The notes: generated by a model not told the origin, from the sequence alone. A stretch of 64,000 nt of DNA from Tatlockia sp. (GCA_013697955.1 JACCVV010000059.1:1-64000), one strand, 5' to 3'; positions 35,756-46,124 are shown, numbered from the stretch's first letter. Numbers and translations: made by a program.

Positions 35756-36967
35756 ATGTGGATGCTGAATAGGTCTAAAATAGGCAAGGTACTTGCTGCC
35801 TTGATTGGTCTGGTAACGAGCCAGGCAACAATGGCTAGGACTGATTACTGGCAGTTAAATATGTATAAAGGGGTAACACCCTTAAGTCATGATATGTACA
35901 ATTTGCATATGATTGGCATGGTTATTTGCTCAATTATTGGAATTTTGGTTTTTGGTGTAATGATTTATTCTTTAATTCATCACCGCAAATCCAAAGGCTA
36001 CAAACCTGCGACTTTTCATGACAATTTCAGATTAGAAATTATCTGGTCGATTATACCTTTTCTCATCCTGATTGGTTTGGCTATTCCGGCCACACAAGTT
36101 TTGATTCGTATGGAAAATAGCGATGATGCGGATGTTACTATTAAGGTAGTGGGTTATCAATGGAAGTGGCAATATCAGTACCTGGACCAGGGTATTAGCT
36201 TTTTTTCGAATTTGCTAACTCCTTATTCCCAAATCCGTAATAAACAGGCAAAGGGTCAATGGTATCTCCTTGAGGTGGATAAGCCCTTGGTGTTACCGGT
36301 AAATAAAAAGATTCGGTTTTTGGTTACTTCAAATGACGTGGTTCACTCTTGGTGGGTTCCTAAATTAGGGGTTAAGCGTGATGCAATACCCGGTTTTATG
36401 CATGAAGCCTGGGCAAGAATAGAAAAGCCCGGCACCTACCGTGGCCAGTGCGCAGAACTATGCGGAATAAATCACGCCTTCATGCCAATTGTTGTGCAAG
36501 CAGTTAATGAAGATCAATTTAATCAATGGGTTTCACAACAAATTAAAGTAAAAGATCAATATGATGTGCTCGCCAGTCAGCCGGCAGAGCATTCCAATTT
36601 ACAACGTTCTGAACTTATGAGTCTTGGACGTCAAAAATATGATCAATATTGTTCTGCTTGCCATGCGGCTGACGGCAAAGGCTTGCCACCAATGTATCCA
36701 GCGCTTAAGGGAAGTTCAGTGGCGGTTGGTAAACCTATATCGCGGCACATTTCCATGATTTTAAATGGGATACCCGGCTCAGCAATGCAGCCTTATCGAG
36801 ACCAGTTAAATGATAAAGAAATTGCAGCAATAGTTACCTATGAGCGATATGCCTGGGAAAACAACACAAGTGATCTGGTTCAGGCATCAGACGTTGCAAA
36901 AGAGCGTCAAAATGAGGCTCAAAAACCTAAAATTGTAGATAAAGCGAAGTCCGGAGGTTTACGATGA
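35756..36967 (+). CDS. coxB: cytochrome c oxidase subunit II, with C-terminal cytochrome c domain
   Basis: 403 aa from the ATG at 35756; the frame opens at a TTG at 35732. A leader, two membrane helices (about 45-70 and 90-112) and the CuA domain are followed by a cytochrome c domain. CuA ligands are visible: HSWWVPKLG and GQCAELCGINHAFMP (C, C, H and M). The C-terminal heme site YCSACHAADGKG identifies a caa3-type oxidase. Protons are pumped as electrons pass from cytochrome c to CuA and subunit I. It overlaps coxA by ATGA. Confidence 0.95.
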   Translation: MWMLNRSKIGKVLAALIGLVTSQATMARTDYWQLNMYKGVTPLSHDMYNLHMIGMVICSIIGILVFGVMIYSLIHHRKSKGYKPATFHDNFRLEIIWSIIPFLILIGLAIPATQVLIRMENSDDADVTIKVVGYQWKWQYQYLDQGISFFSNLLTPYSQIRNKQAKGQWYLLEVDKPLVLPVNKKIRFLVTSNDVVHSWWVPKLGVKRDAIPGFMHEAWARIEKPGTYRGQCAELCGINHAFMPIVVQAVNEDQFNQWVSQQIKVKDQYDVLASQPAEHSNLQRSELMSLGRQKYDQYCSACHAADGKGLPPMYPALKGSSVAVGKPISRHISMILNGIPGSAMQPYRDQLNDKEIAAIVTYERYAWENNTSDLVQASDVAKERQNEAQKPKIVDKAKSGGLR

Positions 36968-38592
36968 GTCAAGTGTTTACGCACGATAGTGATGTGCATG
37001 AAGAACATGGTCCAGAGCAAGGCAGGGGTCTAATAGGCTTTGCAAAACGCTGGCTATTTACTACCAACCACAAAGATATTGGAACCTTGTATTTATGGTT
37101 AGCAATGAGCATGTTTTTTGTTGCCGGCGCTATGGCTTTGGTAATAAGAGCTGAATTGTTTCAGCCCGGCCTTCGCTTTGTAAATCCAAACTTTTTCAAT
37201 CAGATGACTACCCTTCATGGATTAATCATGCTTTTTGGTGTGGTTATGCCCGCATTCACGGGTATGGCTAACTGGCAGATACCCATGATGATTGGGGCGC
37301 CGGATATGGCTTTACCAAGGTTGAACAACTGGAGCTTCTGGCTTTTACCCTTTGCTTTTCTTTTGCTTGGGTCGACCTTGTTTCACAATGGTGGTGGCCC
37401 CAATTTTGGCTGGACTATGTATGCCCCCTTATCAACTAAATATGCGCCACCAAGTACCGATTTTATGATTTTCTCAATCCATATGATGGGGCTTTCCTCC
37501 ATTATGGGATCTATAAATATTATCGCGACCATTCTTAACATGCGTGCACCAGGTATGACAATGATGAAAATGCCGATGTTCGTCTGGACCTGGTTAATTA
37601 CAGCCTTTTTATTGATAGCTATTATGCCTGTTTTAGCCGGCGCAGTGACTATGATGCTAGCTGATAGACATTTCGGCACCAGCTTTTTTGAAGCGGGGGG
37701 GGGCGGCGATCCTATTTTGTTTCAGCATGTTTTCTGGTTTTTTGGACATCCCGAAGTCTACGTACTGGTTTTACCAGCTTTTGGGGTTGTTTCTGAAGTG
37801 ATACCTACGTTCAGCCGTAAGCCATTGTTTGGTTATCATTTCATGGTTTACGCTACGGTCAGTATTGCAATCCTATCTTTTCTGGTTTGGGCACATCACA
37901 TGTTCACAACAGGGGTGCCACTCGCCGGAGAATTATTCTTTATGTATGCCACAATGCTAATTGCAGTGCCGACAGGAATAAAGGTGTTTAACTGGGTTAG
38001 TACTATGTTTCGAGGGGCAATGACCTTCGAAACACCAATGCTTTTCTCGGTAGCCTTTGTGTTTTTATTTACTATTGGTGGGTTCACCGGTCTGATGTTG
38101 TCTTTAGTTCCGGCTGATTATCAATACCAGGATACCTATTTTGTGGTCGGCCACTTCCATTATGTTCTAGTCCCAGGAGTTATTTTCGCCTTGTTTTCTG
38201 CGACGTATTACTGGTTACCCAAGTGGACCGGTCATATGTACAATGAGGCCTTAGGTAAATGGCATTTTTGGCTTTCTGTTATTTCTGTAAATATTGCCTT
38301 TTTTCCAATGCATTTTCTTGGACTTGCTGGAATGCCGCGGCGGATTCCGGATTACGCTTTGCAATTTGCAAACTTCAATATGGTAGCAACTGTTGGGGCC
38401 TTTATCTTTGGATTCTCTCAATTACTTTTTTTATACAATGTGATTCGCACAGTACGAAAGCGTGGACCAAAGGTTGATGATCAGGTATGGGAAGGAGCTC
38501 GGGGCCTGGAGTGGACCTTATCTTCCCCTCCGCCTTATCACAGCTTTGTTACACCTCCGCATGTTGAATCACCTCACCTTATGCATTATTAA
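36964..38592 (+). CDS. coxA: cytochrome c oxidase subunit I
   Basis: 542 aa heme-copper oxidase with about 12 helices. Heme and CuB ligands lie in TTLHGLIMLFG (heme a His), HPEVYVLVLPAFG (CuB His cross-linked Tyr), AHHMFTTG (CuB His pair) and VGHFHYVLV (heme a3 and heme a His). It reduces oxygen to water and pumps protons in the inner membrane. CGGAGGT lies 6 bases before the ATG. It ends 155 bases before ctaG. Confidence 0.97.
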   Translation: MSQVFTHDSDVHEEHGPEQGRGLIGFAKRWLFTTNHKDIGTLYLWLAMSMFFVAGAMALVIRAELFQPGLRFVNPNFFNQMTTLHGLIMLFGVVMPAFTGMANWQIPMMIGAPDMALPRLNNWSFWLLPFAFLLLGSTLFHNGGGPNFGWTMYAPLSTKYAPPSTDFMIFSIHMMGLSSIMGSINIIATILNMRAPGMTMMKMPMFVWTWLITAFLLIAIMPVLAGAVTMMLADRHFGTSFFEAGGGGDPILFQHVFWFFGHPEVYVLVLPAFGVVSEVIPTFSRKPLFGYHFMVYATVSIAILSFLVWAHHMFTTGVPLAGELFFMYATMLIAVPTGIKVFNWVSTMFRGAMTFETPMLFSVAFVFLFTIGGFTGLMLSLVPADYQYQDTYFVVGHFHYVLVPGVIFALFSATYYWLPKWTGHMYNEALGKWHFWLSVISVNIAFFPMHFLGLAGMPRRIPDYALQFANFNMVATVGAFIFGFSQLLFLYNVIRTVRKRGPKVDDQVWEGARGLEWTLSSPPPYHSFVTPPHVESPHLMHY

Positions 38593-38747
38593 GACTATTG
38601 GGTGAATGCTAAAGCTTCACCCCTTTAATCATTTTAAAGGAGTGAAGAAAAAATTCGAATAAGGTGGAGCTTTTATTCGATTAATAATTTAAGTGGATGG
38701 AAATTTGAAATTGTATTAGGTGGGTTTGTTAATGAAGGCGAGATTTA

Positions 38748-39287
38748 ATGGCTAAAAAAAGTCATACAAAATTAATTGTTACCCTTGCTCTAGTCGTTCT
38801 TGCAATGTTTGGTTTTGGTTTTGCCCTGGTGCCAATTTATAAAAGCATTTGTCAAAGCTTGGGCATTAATGGCAAAACTAATGAGAAAGCGATTGCCTAT
38901 GATGCAAAGACCGCCAAAATAACTGCCGATCGTGACGTAGTTGTCGAGTTTATAGCTACTAATAACAGCGGGATACCTTGGGCCTTTTATCCGAAAATCC
39001 GGAAAATTAAGGTTCATCCGGGTGAAATAGCGAAATTGTCATTTTATGCCGAAAATCAAACGAAGCACCGAATGACAGTGCAGGCAATACCGAGTGTAAC
39101 GCCGGGAATAGCTGCAAAATATTTAAAGAAAACAGAATGCTTTTGTTTTACACAGCAAACTCTTAATGGACATGAAGCAATGGATATGCCGTTACTGTTT
39201 CATTTGGATCAGGATTTACCAGCTAATGTGAAGACCATTACCCTGTCTTATACCTTATTTGATGTTACTGGCAAGAAGGTTAGTTAG
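38748..39287 (+). CDS. ctaG: cytochrome c oxidase assembly protein Cox11/CtaG
   Basis: 179 aa. One N-terminal membrane helix (LIVTLALVVLAMFGFGFALVP) anchors a periplasmic immunoglobulin-like copper domain. The copper motif CFCFTQQTL, followed by DMPLLFHLD, is present. It delivers CuB to subunit I. It lies between coxA and coxC, as in many Proteobacteria. GGCGAG precedes the ATG. Confidence 0.93.
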   Translation: MAKKSHTKLIVTLALVVLAMFGFGFALVPIYKSICQSLGINGKTNEKAIAYDAKTAKITADRDVVVEFIATNNSGIPWAFYPKIRKIKVHPGEIAKLSFYAENQTKHRMTVQAIPSVTPGIAAKYLKKTECFCFTQQTLNGHEAMDMPLLFHLDQDLPANVKTITLSYTLFDVTGKKVS

Positions 39288-39437
39288 GTTAAATTCAATA
39301 AGGATGATCTGATTGTTTTATTGAATGTTAAGTAATAATTGAATAAATTTTGATGTTTAGGTGTTTTTGCTAATTTATCCGCTCACTAATGATCGTTATC
39401 ATCTGTGAATTTATACGACTGAGGAGAATTAAATACA

Positions 39438-40313
39438 ATGGGAGCGCATGGCACATATTATATCCCAAAGCCTAGTCACTGGCCTTTAGTTGGCTCAATC
39501 GGGTTAACTACAACCTTGGTTGGAGCAGGGTCTTGGTTACATTCTGACTGGTATGGACCTTATCTTTTTACGATGGGTTTAGCAATTCTCATATTTATGA
39601 TGTTTGGCTGGTTTGGGCAAGTCATTTATGAAAATCAGAAGGGCGTCTATGACCTGCAAGTTGATCGCTCCTTTCGATGGGGGATGTGCTGGTTTATTTT
39701 CTCTGAAGTCTGTTTTTTCGGGGCTTTTTTTGGAGCTTTGTTTTATGCCCGATTTTGGTCAGTTCCCTTTTTAGGCGGTGATATCCAATCACATCCTATT
39801 ACACACATTACGCTATGGCCGAATTTTACCTCTGAATGGCCTTTGTTGAAAAATCCAAACAATCAAGCTTTTTTTGGTGCACATGAAGCGATGGGTGCTT
39901 GGGGCTTGGCGGCGATTAACACACTGATTCTTCTTACCTCAGGAGCCACCATTACCTGGGCGCATTGGGCTTTAAAATTTAATAAACAGAAACAATTAAT
40001 CGTTGGCCTCGCCTGCACAATCGCGCTTGGCCTACTTTTCCTTGGGTTGCAAGCCTATGAATATCATGAAGCCTATACAGAAATGAATTTAACTTTGGAT
40101 GCAGGTATTTATGGCACCACATTTTTCATGCTAACGGGCTTCCATGGCTTACATGTGACGATTGGAACAATCATGCTGATTGTAATTCTAGTTCGCAGCT
40201 ACCGCGGTCATTTCACTCCTGAACGACACTTTGCCTTCGAAGGGGTGGCTTGGTATTGGCACTTTGTGGATGTGGTGTGGTTATTTTTGTTTGTCTTTGT
40301 GTACTGGTTATAA
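39438..40313 (+). CDS. coxC: cytochrome c oxidase subunit III
   Basis: 291 aa with about seven membrane helices. Typical segments are YYIPKPSHWPLVGSIG, MCWFIFSEVCFFGAFFGALF, the HGLHVTIGTIML helix, and WYWHFVDVVWLFLFVFVYWL at the C-terminus. It supports the proton uptake path of the oxidase and stabilises subunit I. GAGGAG lies about 11 bases before the ATG. A strong inverted repeat follows the stop. Confidence 0.95.
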   Translation: MGAHGTYYIPKPSHWPLVGSIGLTTTLVGAGSWLHSDWYGPYLFTMGLAILIFMMFGWFGQVIYENQKGVYDLQVDRSFRWGMCWFIFSEVCFFGAFFGALFYARFWSVPFLGGDIQSHPITHITLWPNFTSEWPLLKNPNNQAFFGAHEAMGAWGLAAINTLILLTSGATITWAHWALKFNKQKQLIVGLACTIALGLLFLGLQAYEYHEAYTEMNLTLDAGIYGTTFFMLTGFHGLHVTIGTIMLIVILVRSYRGHFTPERHFAFEGVAWYWHFVDVVWLFLFVFVYWL

Positions 40314-40345
40314 CAAAAGAGTTTGGTAACTGGAATTTATTACTA

Positions 40346-40373
40346 TTTACCGCTCCTATTAAGGAGCGGTAAA
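40346..40373 (+). terminator. inverted repeat after the cox operon
   Basis: TTTACCGCTCCT, a 4-base ATTA loop, and AGGAGCGGTAAA make a perfect 12-bp stem. It lies 33 bases after the coxC stop. No long T-tract follows on the plus strand, but the A/T ends of the stem could supply a short one in both directions. Confidence 0.6.
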
Positions 40374-40483
40374 GGGACAATACTCAATTACGATAATCTA
40401 AACACCTCATCTGGTTATTTAAACGCGTAGTTCTCCAGATTATTAACTAAGTCAAAAGACTAAAAGTATGGGAATTCCAATAG

Positions 40484-41458
40484 TTAAATCTGGAACTGCA
40501 TCTTTTCCGCAGAGTTTTCGTTTTCAATATGGCTTAAATCCTCTACACCTTGACTTTTTGATTTTCTTTCAATTTTTTTATTTGCTAAAAAATTATGCTT
40601 GGTCGCAAGTAAAAATTTGATGCTTAAGTCACAATTGTTGGTCTTATATCCACTAAAATTTGACCATAAAGTGGCAATTAAGTTAACAATTTCAAAAGGT
40701 AATTCTGTTCTCTTAAGTAAAGTAAAAAAGAATAAGCCATGTTGATAGTGATTATTTGTATCGATATCCATATCGTAATAAGCCCGGTCATGGAAATGAT
40801 TTTTATCATTGTATCTGATACCGATTTTCGGTTTATCGAAAGACTCTAAAATTATTGGTTGATTAATATCAGAAACTAACTCCAGGATAGAGGCAAAGAC
40901 CTTGTCTGGTATAAAATTCTTACCTGACAAAACTTCATTTTGATTGGAATCTTGATTTGCATGGGAGGAAAAATCAATGGAACTAAATTTTCCACATTCA
41001 ATTAATTTTTTTAATTTTTGTTCGAAAATATAATCGGGTTCAAGTTTTTTTAGATTTTCGCAGGCTTGTTCATACCTATAGTGTGCATCAGTAATCCAAT
41101 TCCAGAGTGGCATATATATTTCAACTGCGACGACTACAGCCGGTATTAAAAGGATAACAGCTCCCATTACTAATACTGGCCAAAACGTAAATGCACCAAC
41201 TATTGTTAATATCAAACCTAAGATACCTATGCCCAAAACTATTACATTCGTCAAGGTATCGCTGGGCTCAAAGGGTTTTTTTTGCTCGGCTTTTATCTTA
41301 GAGCTTTGATAATTAGATTCCCATTTCTGCCTTTGAAATTTAGTTAATTTGATTTTTAAAATTCCGGATGACATTAAGTCGATTACATCGTTTTCATGTT
41401 TGGTTTGACAAGAAAACAAAGTTTGAATTAGCCTATCTTCCTGCTTTGACTGACTCAT
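40484..41458 (-). CDS. hypothetical two-helix membrane protein under PmrA-type promoter, effector candidate
   Basis: 324 aa, not recognised. A soluble N-terminal 70 residues precede two hydrophobic helices (LTNVIVLGIGILGLILTIV and VLVMGAVILLIPAVVVAVE, about 75-120). A long soluble C-terminal part follows, with a LPFEIVNLIATLW helix and a Glu/Ser-rich tail (VEDLSHIENENSAEKMQFQI). That tail resembles the acidic E-block of Dot/Icm substrates. The ATG at 41458 is preferred over 41461 since GAGG lies five bases upstream. A textbook PmrA box plus -10 element lies about 30 bases upstream, which supports effector status. Function is unknown. Confidence 0.6.
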   Translation of the reverse strand: MSQSKQEDRLIQTLFSCQTKHENDVIDLMSSGILKIKLTKFQRQKWESNYQSSKIKAEQKKPFEPSDTLTNVIVLGIGILGLILTIVGAFTFWPVLVMGAVILLIPAVVVAVEIYMPLWNWITDAHYRYEQACENLKKLEPDYIFEQKLKKLIECGKFSSIDFSSHANQDSNQNEVLSGKNFIPDKVFASILELVSDINQPIILESFDKPKIGIRYNDKNHFHDRAYYDMDIDTNNHYQHGLFFFTLLKRTELPFEIVNLIATLWSNFSGYKTNNCDLSIKFLLATKHNFLANKKIERKSKSQGVEDLSHIENENSAEKMQFQI

Positions 41459-41461
41459 CAT

Positions 41462-41810
41462 AACCTCTAAATAATAATCTAAAAGTCAATTTTACCAATT
41501 AGGGCTTAAGAAAAAATTAAATAGAAGGAAATTTAAATTTATTACTTTTGCCTAGAAAACAATCTCAATATTTTGGGCTTGAACAAAGGTTTTTTTGCGA
41601 GTCAATTCTTTAATTGAACTTATCTTTTTATGGAAGGAAGGTTTTTATCTGGTAGATTTTTGCCTCTGAAGGAATATTTAGTCTATCCTCTCTTGAAAGA
41701 TATTCAGGATTATTTTAACAAAAGTTAAACCTTGGGTTTGAACTTGGGAATCTAAATCTGCAAATATACGTTTGAATTCAGAAGATCAGGAATTTAGTAA
41801 TTACTCTATT
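41462..41810. other. intergenic region upstream of PmrA-type gene and downstream of parB
   Basis: 349 AT-rich bases. Its left end holds the PmrA-type promoter of the 40484-41458 gene (41489-41521). The remainder, up to the parB stop, shows no reading frame, no parS site and no clear terminator. Confidence 0.6.
41489..41521 (-). promoter_or_regulatory. PmrA-type box and -10 element
   Basis: On the minus strand TTTAAT (41516-41521), five Ts, then CTTAAG (41505-41510), the classic YTTAAK-N5-YTTAAK direct repeat. Ten bases later comes the -10 TAAAAT (41489-41494). The gap ends ATTGG, as in the promoter at 17035. No -35 hexamer is visible. Confidence 0.75.
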
Positions 41811-42674
41811 TCATTTCAGCAACTGTTGTATTACAGATTCAAAATTCTGCATCGTATCATAATGAATAATTATTGTACCTTTACCCGATTTTCCTTCTCT
41901 AATTTTGACCTTGGTTTTTAAATGTTCAGCAAGAGTTTGCATCTGTGCCGTCACTAAGGAGCTAGTTTCAGGGGCTTTTTGACTCTCAATTTTGCCTTCT
42001 TTGACTCTGGCAACCAGTTTTTCAGTTTCACGGACCGATAAATTTTTAGCTACAATCAATTCTGCAACCTGGCTTTGCATTTGTTCATCTAACATTAAAA
42101 GCGCTCTGGCATGGCCCATGTCTAAATCGCCGTGTTCTACCATCCGTCTGACTTCAATATTTAAACTCAACAACCTTAAATAATTAGAAACTGCGGCGCG
42201 TGATTTTGACAGCAGGTCGGCAACTTGTTGATGAGTTAGCCCAAATTCTGTGGTTAGGCGATACATAGCTCTTGCCTGATCCATTGCGTTTAGGTCCTCA
42301 CGCTGTAAATTTTCAACCAGCGCCATCGCCATAGCGGTTTCGTCATCTACCTGCCTGAGAATAACGGGAATCTCATTAAGTCCAGCTAATTGACAAGCTC
42401 TCCAGCGGCGTTCGCCAGCGATAATTTCATATCGACCTTCACTAATTTCGCGAACCAGTAGAGGTTGTAATAGGCCTTGTTGCTTTATCGAGGCAGCCAG
42501 CTCAGCAAGCGGTGCTTCCTCAATTTCAGCACGCGGTTGATATTTGCCAGGTTGTAAACAATCGGTTGATAATTTCAAATTATCAATAACAGGTTTTTCA
42601 GCAATCAAATTAAGAGCCGAATTGCTCAAGAGAGCCGATAAATTGCGTCCCAAACTACCGCGTTTTTGCGTCAT
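41811..42674 (-). CDS. parB: chromosome partitioning protein ParB
   Basis: 287-aa CTPase that loads on parS sites and spreads as a clamp. It shows an N-terminal basic leader, the ParB/Srx motif region YEIIAGERRWRACQLAGLNEIPVI, LVENLQREDLNAMDQARAM, a helix-turn-helix (LTHQQVADLLSKSRAAVSNYLRLL) and a C-terminal dimer domain. It starts 38 bases after the parA stop in the same direction. No parS palindrome was found in the window. Confidence 0.95.
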   Translation of the reverse strand: MTQKRGSLGRNLSALLSNSALNLIAEKPVIDNLKLSTDCLQPGKYQPRAEIEEAPLAELAASIKQQGLLQPLLVREISEGRYEIIAGERRWRACQLAGLNEIPVILRQVDDETAMAMALVENLQREDLNAMDQARAMYRLTTEFGLTHQQVADLLSKSRAAVSNYLRLLSLNIEVRRMVEHGDLDMGHARALLMLDEQMQSQVAELIVAKNLSVRETEKLVARVKEGKIESQKAPETSSLVTAQMQTLAEHLKTKVKIREGKSGKGTIIIHYDTMQNFESVIQQLLK

Positions 42675-42711
42675 ACTTACCTCGATTTAGGCATAAGCCT
42701 TTATAAATCTA

Positions 42712-43482
42712 CTAAACAGTAACTGTTTGCTTGCTGAGCAATTCTGCAGCAAGAACCATGTAAGCAGCAGCGCCGGGTGAAGATTTATCATATTGTAAGG
42801 CCGGCATTCCATGGCTTGGCGCTTCTGCCAAGCGTACATTGCGCGGTACGACGGTTCGATAGACTTTTGCTTTAAAATGTTCCAATAATTGTTTGGAAAC
42901 TTCAGAGCACAAGCGATTCCTAGTGTCATACATGGTGCGAAGCACACCTTCTAATTGCAGACGTGGGTTTACCGAGATTTTTACCTGTTCTATCGTTGAT
43001 AGAAGAGCCGCTAATCCTTCAAGCGCATAATATTCACATTGCATTGGTATCAAGACTGAATCAGCCGCAACCAGAGCATTAATCGTTAAAGTATTTAAGG
43101 CTGGTGGACAGTCGATTAAAATGAAGTCGTATTTATCTTGTATCTTCTGAAAAGCCTTTAAAAGAAAGGTTTCACGCTGTGATCTTTCCATTAACGATAC
43201 TTCAGCTACAGTTAAATCCCCATTTGCTGGAATTACATCAAAATTACAGGTTGTTGCCAAAATCGCTTGTTCAGCGAGGCAATCATGCAATAAAACGTCA
43301 TTGCTTGTGTGCACCAGGTTATTTTTGTCTATACCTGAACCCATCGTCGCGTTTCCTTGAGGATCAAGATCGACCAGTAATACTGAGTGGTGATTTGCAG
43401 CAATGGAGGCTGCCAAATTAATAGAAGTCGTTGTTTTACCCACGCCACCTTTTTGGTTGGCAATCGCTATGACTTTCGCCAT
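42712..43482 (-). CDS. parA: chromosome partitioning ATPase ParA/Soj
   Basis: 256 aa with a deviant Walker A motif KGGVGKTTTSINLA at the N-terminus, LLVDLDPQGNATMGSG (Walker A') and FILIDCPPALNTLTINAL (Walker B). It binds DNA nonspecifically with ATP and moves ParB-parS complexes. It lies directly after rsmG, whose stop is separated from the parA start by two bases, completing the mnmG-rsmG-parA-parB order common near chromosome origins. Confidence 0.96.
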   Translation of the reverse strand: MAKVIAIANQKGGVGKTTTSINLAASIAANHHSVLLVDLDPQGNATMGSGIDKNNLVHTSNDVLLHDCLAEQAILATTCNFDVIPANGDLTVAEVSLMERSQRETFLLKAFQKIQDKYDFILIDCPPALNTLTINALVAADSVLIPMQCEYYALEGLAALLSTIEQVKISVNPRLQLEGVLRTMYDTRNRLCSEVSKQLLEHFKAKVYRTVVPRNVRLAEAPSHGMPALQYDKSSPGAAAYMVLAAELLSKQTVTV

Positions 43483-43484
43483 GA

Positions 43485-44111
43485 TTATTCCTTGGTTGCG
43501 TTTTCGATGATGACGCAGCAGCGTTCTCCATCCAAACCGGGCACTGTGTAGGGATTCACCTGATAGGGTAGGGTGATGCTTGTCAGCTCTGTTTCAGGAA
43601 TTCGGCCTTTCATGGCAAGCCAGATGCCATCTTTTTTTATTAAGTGTTTTGTCCACTTTATCATTTGCGATAATTCACTGAATGCTCGACTTGTTAGAGT
43701 ATCAAAATCAAATGAAGGGTGATAGTTTTCAACTCGACTTTGCACCACTTCAACATTTTTTAAGTTTAGAGTTCGCTTAATTTCATCTAAAAAGCGAGTT
43801 TTTTTACCATTTGAGTCTAAAAGAACCAGTTTTAAATCTGGATTTGCTAAGGCTAAGGGAATCCCTGGAAAGCCGGCGCCGGATCCGATATCAATAACAT
43901 GATTGCCTTTAACCCAAGGGAGAATTGCCAGAGAATCTAAAAGATGGCGGGTTATCATGGCATCTATATCCCGGATGGCGGTCAAATTGTAGGTTTTATT
44001 CCATTTTTGCAATAGTAATAAATAGCTAAGAAGCGGGTTAATAGCCAACTCCAATCCTAATTGCTCCAAACCATCAATAAGTAGCTGTGAAGAATTATTC
44101 GCTATTGTCAT
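43485..44111 (-). CDS. rsmG: 16S rRNA (guanine-N7)-methyltransferase RsmG
   Basis: 208 aa SAM-dependent methyltransferase that modifies G527 of 16S rRNA. It shows [22 protein letters not shown], the SAM motif [16 protein letters not shown], the acidic end [14 protein letters not shown], and the RsmG segment [12 protein letters not shown]. It overlaps the mnmG stop by four bases, a classical gidAB arrangement. Confidence 0.95.
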   Translation of the reverse strand: MTIANNSSQLLIDGLEQLGLELAINPLLSYLLLLQKWNKTYNLTAIRDIDAMITRHLLDSLAILPWVKGNHVIDIGSGAGFPGIPLALANPDLKLVLLDSNGKKTRFLDEIKRTLNLKNVEVVQSRVENYHPSFDFDTLTSRAFSELSQMIKWTKHLIKKDGIWLAMKGRIPETELTSITLPYQVNPYTVPGLDGERCCVIIENATKE

Positions 44112-45982
44112 GCAGGCTCTCGATGTTTTTTTAAATGGACAAGAAGTAAGGAAAGTGCTGCTGGAGTCAATCCTGAAATGCGTGCTGCCTGGCCCATTGT
44201 GGCAGGTCTTATTTTAGTTAGTTTTTGAATCACTTCGGTAGATAAACCTCTAACTGAATTGTAGTCGAGGCTATCAGGTAATTTAGTATTTTCGTGCTTC
44301 TTTTGCCGTTCGATCTCAAGTAATTGGCGCTCAATATAACCAGCGTATTTCGATTGAATCTGAATTTGCTCGGCTACATCCTTTGATAATTCAGGCAAGT
44401 TTAGTTCTACTATTCCCTGCAAATCTGAATAGTTAACTTCAGGTCTTTTAATCAGTTCAGATGCACGGCAATCCTGTTGCAGAGGATTCTCAAGGAAAGC
44501 GCTTAAGGCTTCCTTTTGGTTAACTCTTACAGTCGTTGCTTTTAAAGCATGTTGTCCACGTTCGATGTTTTCCTTTTTCTCGCAAAAAAATTGCCAGCGC
44601 TCATCACTAACTAGTCCTAATTCACGCCCTTTTTCTGTTAAACGAAGATCGGCATTATCTTCACGCAGCAAGAGACGAAATTCTGCTCTTGAGGTAAACA
44701 TGCGATACGGTTCTTGTGTTCCGCAGGTGATTAAATCATCTACAAGAACACCCATATAAGCTTGATGGCGTTGCGGACACCAAAGTTCCTGCTCTTTTAC
44801 TTGTAAGGCTGCATTCATGCCGGCAAGCAAGCCTTGGGCAGCAGCTTCTTCGTAACCAGTAGTGCCATTAATTTGGCCTGCAAAAAATAAATTGGATATG
44901 GGTTTAGTTTGTAAGAAAGGCGTTAATCCGCGCGGATCAAAATAATCATATTCGATAGCATAACCTGGTCGCGTGATATGAGCGTTGGCAAAACCCTGAA
45001 TGCTGCGTACAAAATCCACTTGGACTTCAAAGGGCAATGAGGTTGAAATACCATTGGGATAAATTTCATCGGTTGTTAACCCTTCCGGTTCAACAAAAAT
45101 CTGGTGGGATAATTTGTCTGCAAAACGAACAATCTTGTCCTCTATAGAAGGACAATAACGCGGGCCTATTCCTTCAATGACGCCAGCATACATTGGAGAC
45201 TGATGTAAATTTGAGCGAATAATGTCATGTGTCTTTTCGGTGGTGTGAGTAATAAAGCAAGGCAATTGCTGCGGATGAAAATCAGCTTTCCCCAAATAGG
45301 AAAAAACCGGAATCGGTGTATCGCCTGGTTGGGCTTGCATTTGACTATAATCAAGCGAGCGTCCATCAATTCGCGGTGGTGTGCCTGTTTTCAAACGTCC
45401 AACGGGCAATTCTAAAGCACGTAAGCGGTGGGCAAGAGCAATAGCTGGCGGATCGCCGGCCCGCCCGCCAGCATAATTGTTCATTCCAATGTGGATTTTC
45501 CCGCCAAGAAAGGTTCCAACAGTTAGCACTACTGCGCGTGCATGCAGCGTTAAACCCATCTGGGTAACAACCGCTTTGACGAGGCCGTTTTCAACTATTA
45601 GATCTTCAACAGCTTGTTGGAACAAGGTTAAATTAGGCTGAGCCTGTAAAATCTCACGGATAGCTTGTCGATAGAGAACACGATCGGCCTGCGCACGAGT
45701 AGCACGAACAGCAGGCCCTTTTGAGGCATTCAGAATGCGAAATTGGATTCCGGCTTTATCTGCGGCTATCGCCATTGCACCATCAAGTGCATCAATTTCT
45801 TTTACTAAATGGCCCTTGCCAATGCCACCGATAGCAGGATTGCATGACATTTGGCCAAGCAAATCCAGATTATGAGTTAGAAGAAGTGTTTGGGCGCCCA
45901 TTCGAGCAGCGGCGAGAGCGGCTTCAGTTCCTGCGTGTCCACCGCCGACCACAATGACGTCATAGTGTTTTTCAAGATTCAT
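44108..45982 (-). CDS. mnmG: tRNA uridine-5-carboxymethylaminomethyl modification enzyme MnmG
   Basis: 624 aa FAD protein that, with MnmE, forms the xm5 group on U34 of tRNAs. N-terminal FAD motif [21 protein letters not shown], then [17 protein letters not shown], the segments [16 protein letters not shown] and [26 protein letters not shown], and a C-terminal helical domain ([19 protein letters not shown]). The ATG at 45982 is the family start; the frame extends to a TTG at 46015. The rsmG gene overlaps its stop. mnmE is not in the window. Confidence 0.97.
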   Translation of the reverse strand: MNLEKHYDVIVVGGGHAGTEAALAAARMGAQTLLLTHNLDLLGQMSCNPAIGGIGKGHLVKEIDALDGAMAIAADKAGIQFRILNASKGPAVRATRAQADRVLYRQAIREILQAQPNLTLFQQAVEDLIVENGLVKAVVTQMGLTLHARAVVLTVGTFLGGKIHIGMNNYAGGRAGDPPAIALAHRLRALELPVGRLKTGTPPRIDGRSLDYSQMQAQPGDTPIPVFSYLGKADFHPQQLPCFITHTTEKTHDIIRSNLHQSPMYAGVIEGIGPRYCPSIEDKIVRFADKLSHQIFVEPEGLTTDEIYPNGISTSLPFEVQVDFVRSIQGFANAHITRPGYAIEYDYFDPRGLTPFLQTKPISNLFFAGQINGTTGYEEAAAQGLLAGMNAALQVKEQELWCPQRHQAYMGVLVDDLITCGTQEPYRMFTSRAEFRLLLREDNADLRLTEKGRELGLVSDERWQFFCEKKENIERGQHALKATTVRVNQKEALSAFLENPLQQDCRASELIKRPEVNYSDLQGIVELNLPELSKDVAEQIQIQSKYAGYIERQLLEIERQKKHENTKLPDSLDYNSVRGLSTEVIQKLTKIRPATMGQAARISGLTPAALSLLLVHLKKHREPA

Positions 45983-46014
45983 AGTAGAAAGGTTCTTGTG
46001 CAACAAAACGTGCA

Positions 46015-46042
46015 ATTATACACTTTTTTAGCAGATACCCAA
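46015..46042 (-). promoter_or_regulatory. mnmG promoter
   Basis: On the minus strand TTGGGT (46037-46042), 16 bases, then a perfect TATAAT (46015-46020). It lies about 35 bases upstream of the mnmG start. Confidence 0.7.
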
Positions 46043-46124
46043 GCGCGGGGTTGCTCCTTTTTTAGAAAGTTGTTTAATTTCTCTCTAAACCCAAGGCTAA
46101 TTTTTTCGGTTTTGGCGCTTAGGT

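Noticed and set aside
41462-46124. parS site or replication origin near mnmG-rsmG-parAB
   Set aside because: No TGTTTCACGTGAAACA-like palindrome, DnaA-box cluster or dnaA gene was seen. A GTTTCAC half near 42026 lies inside parB without its partner.
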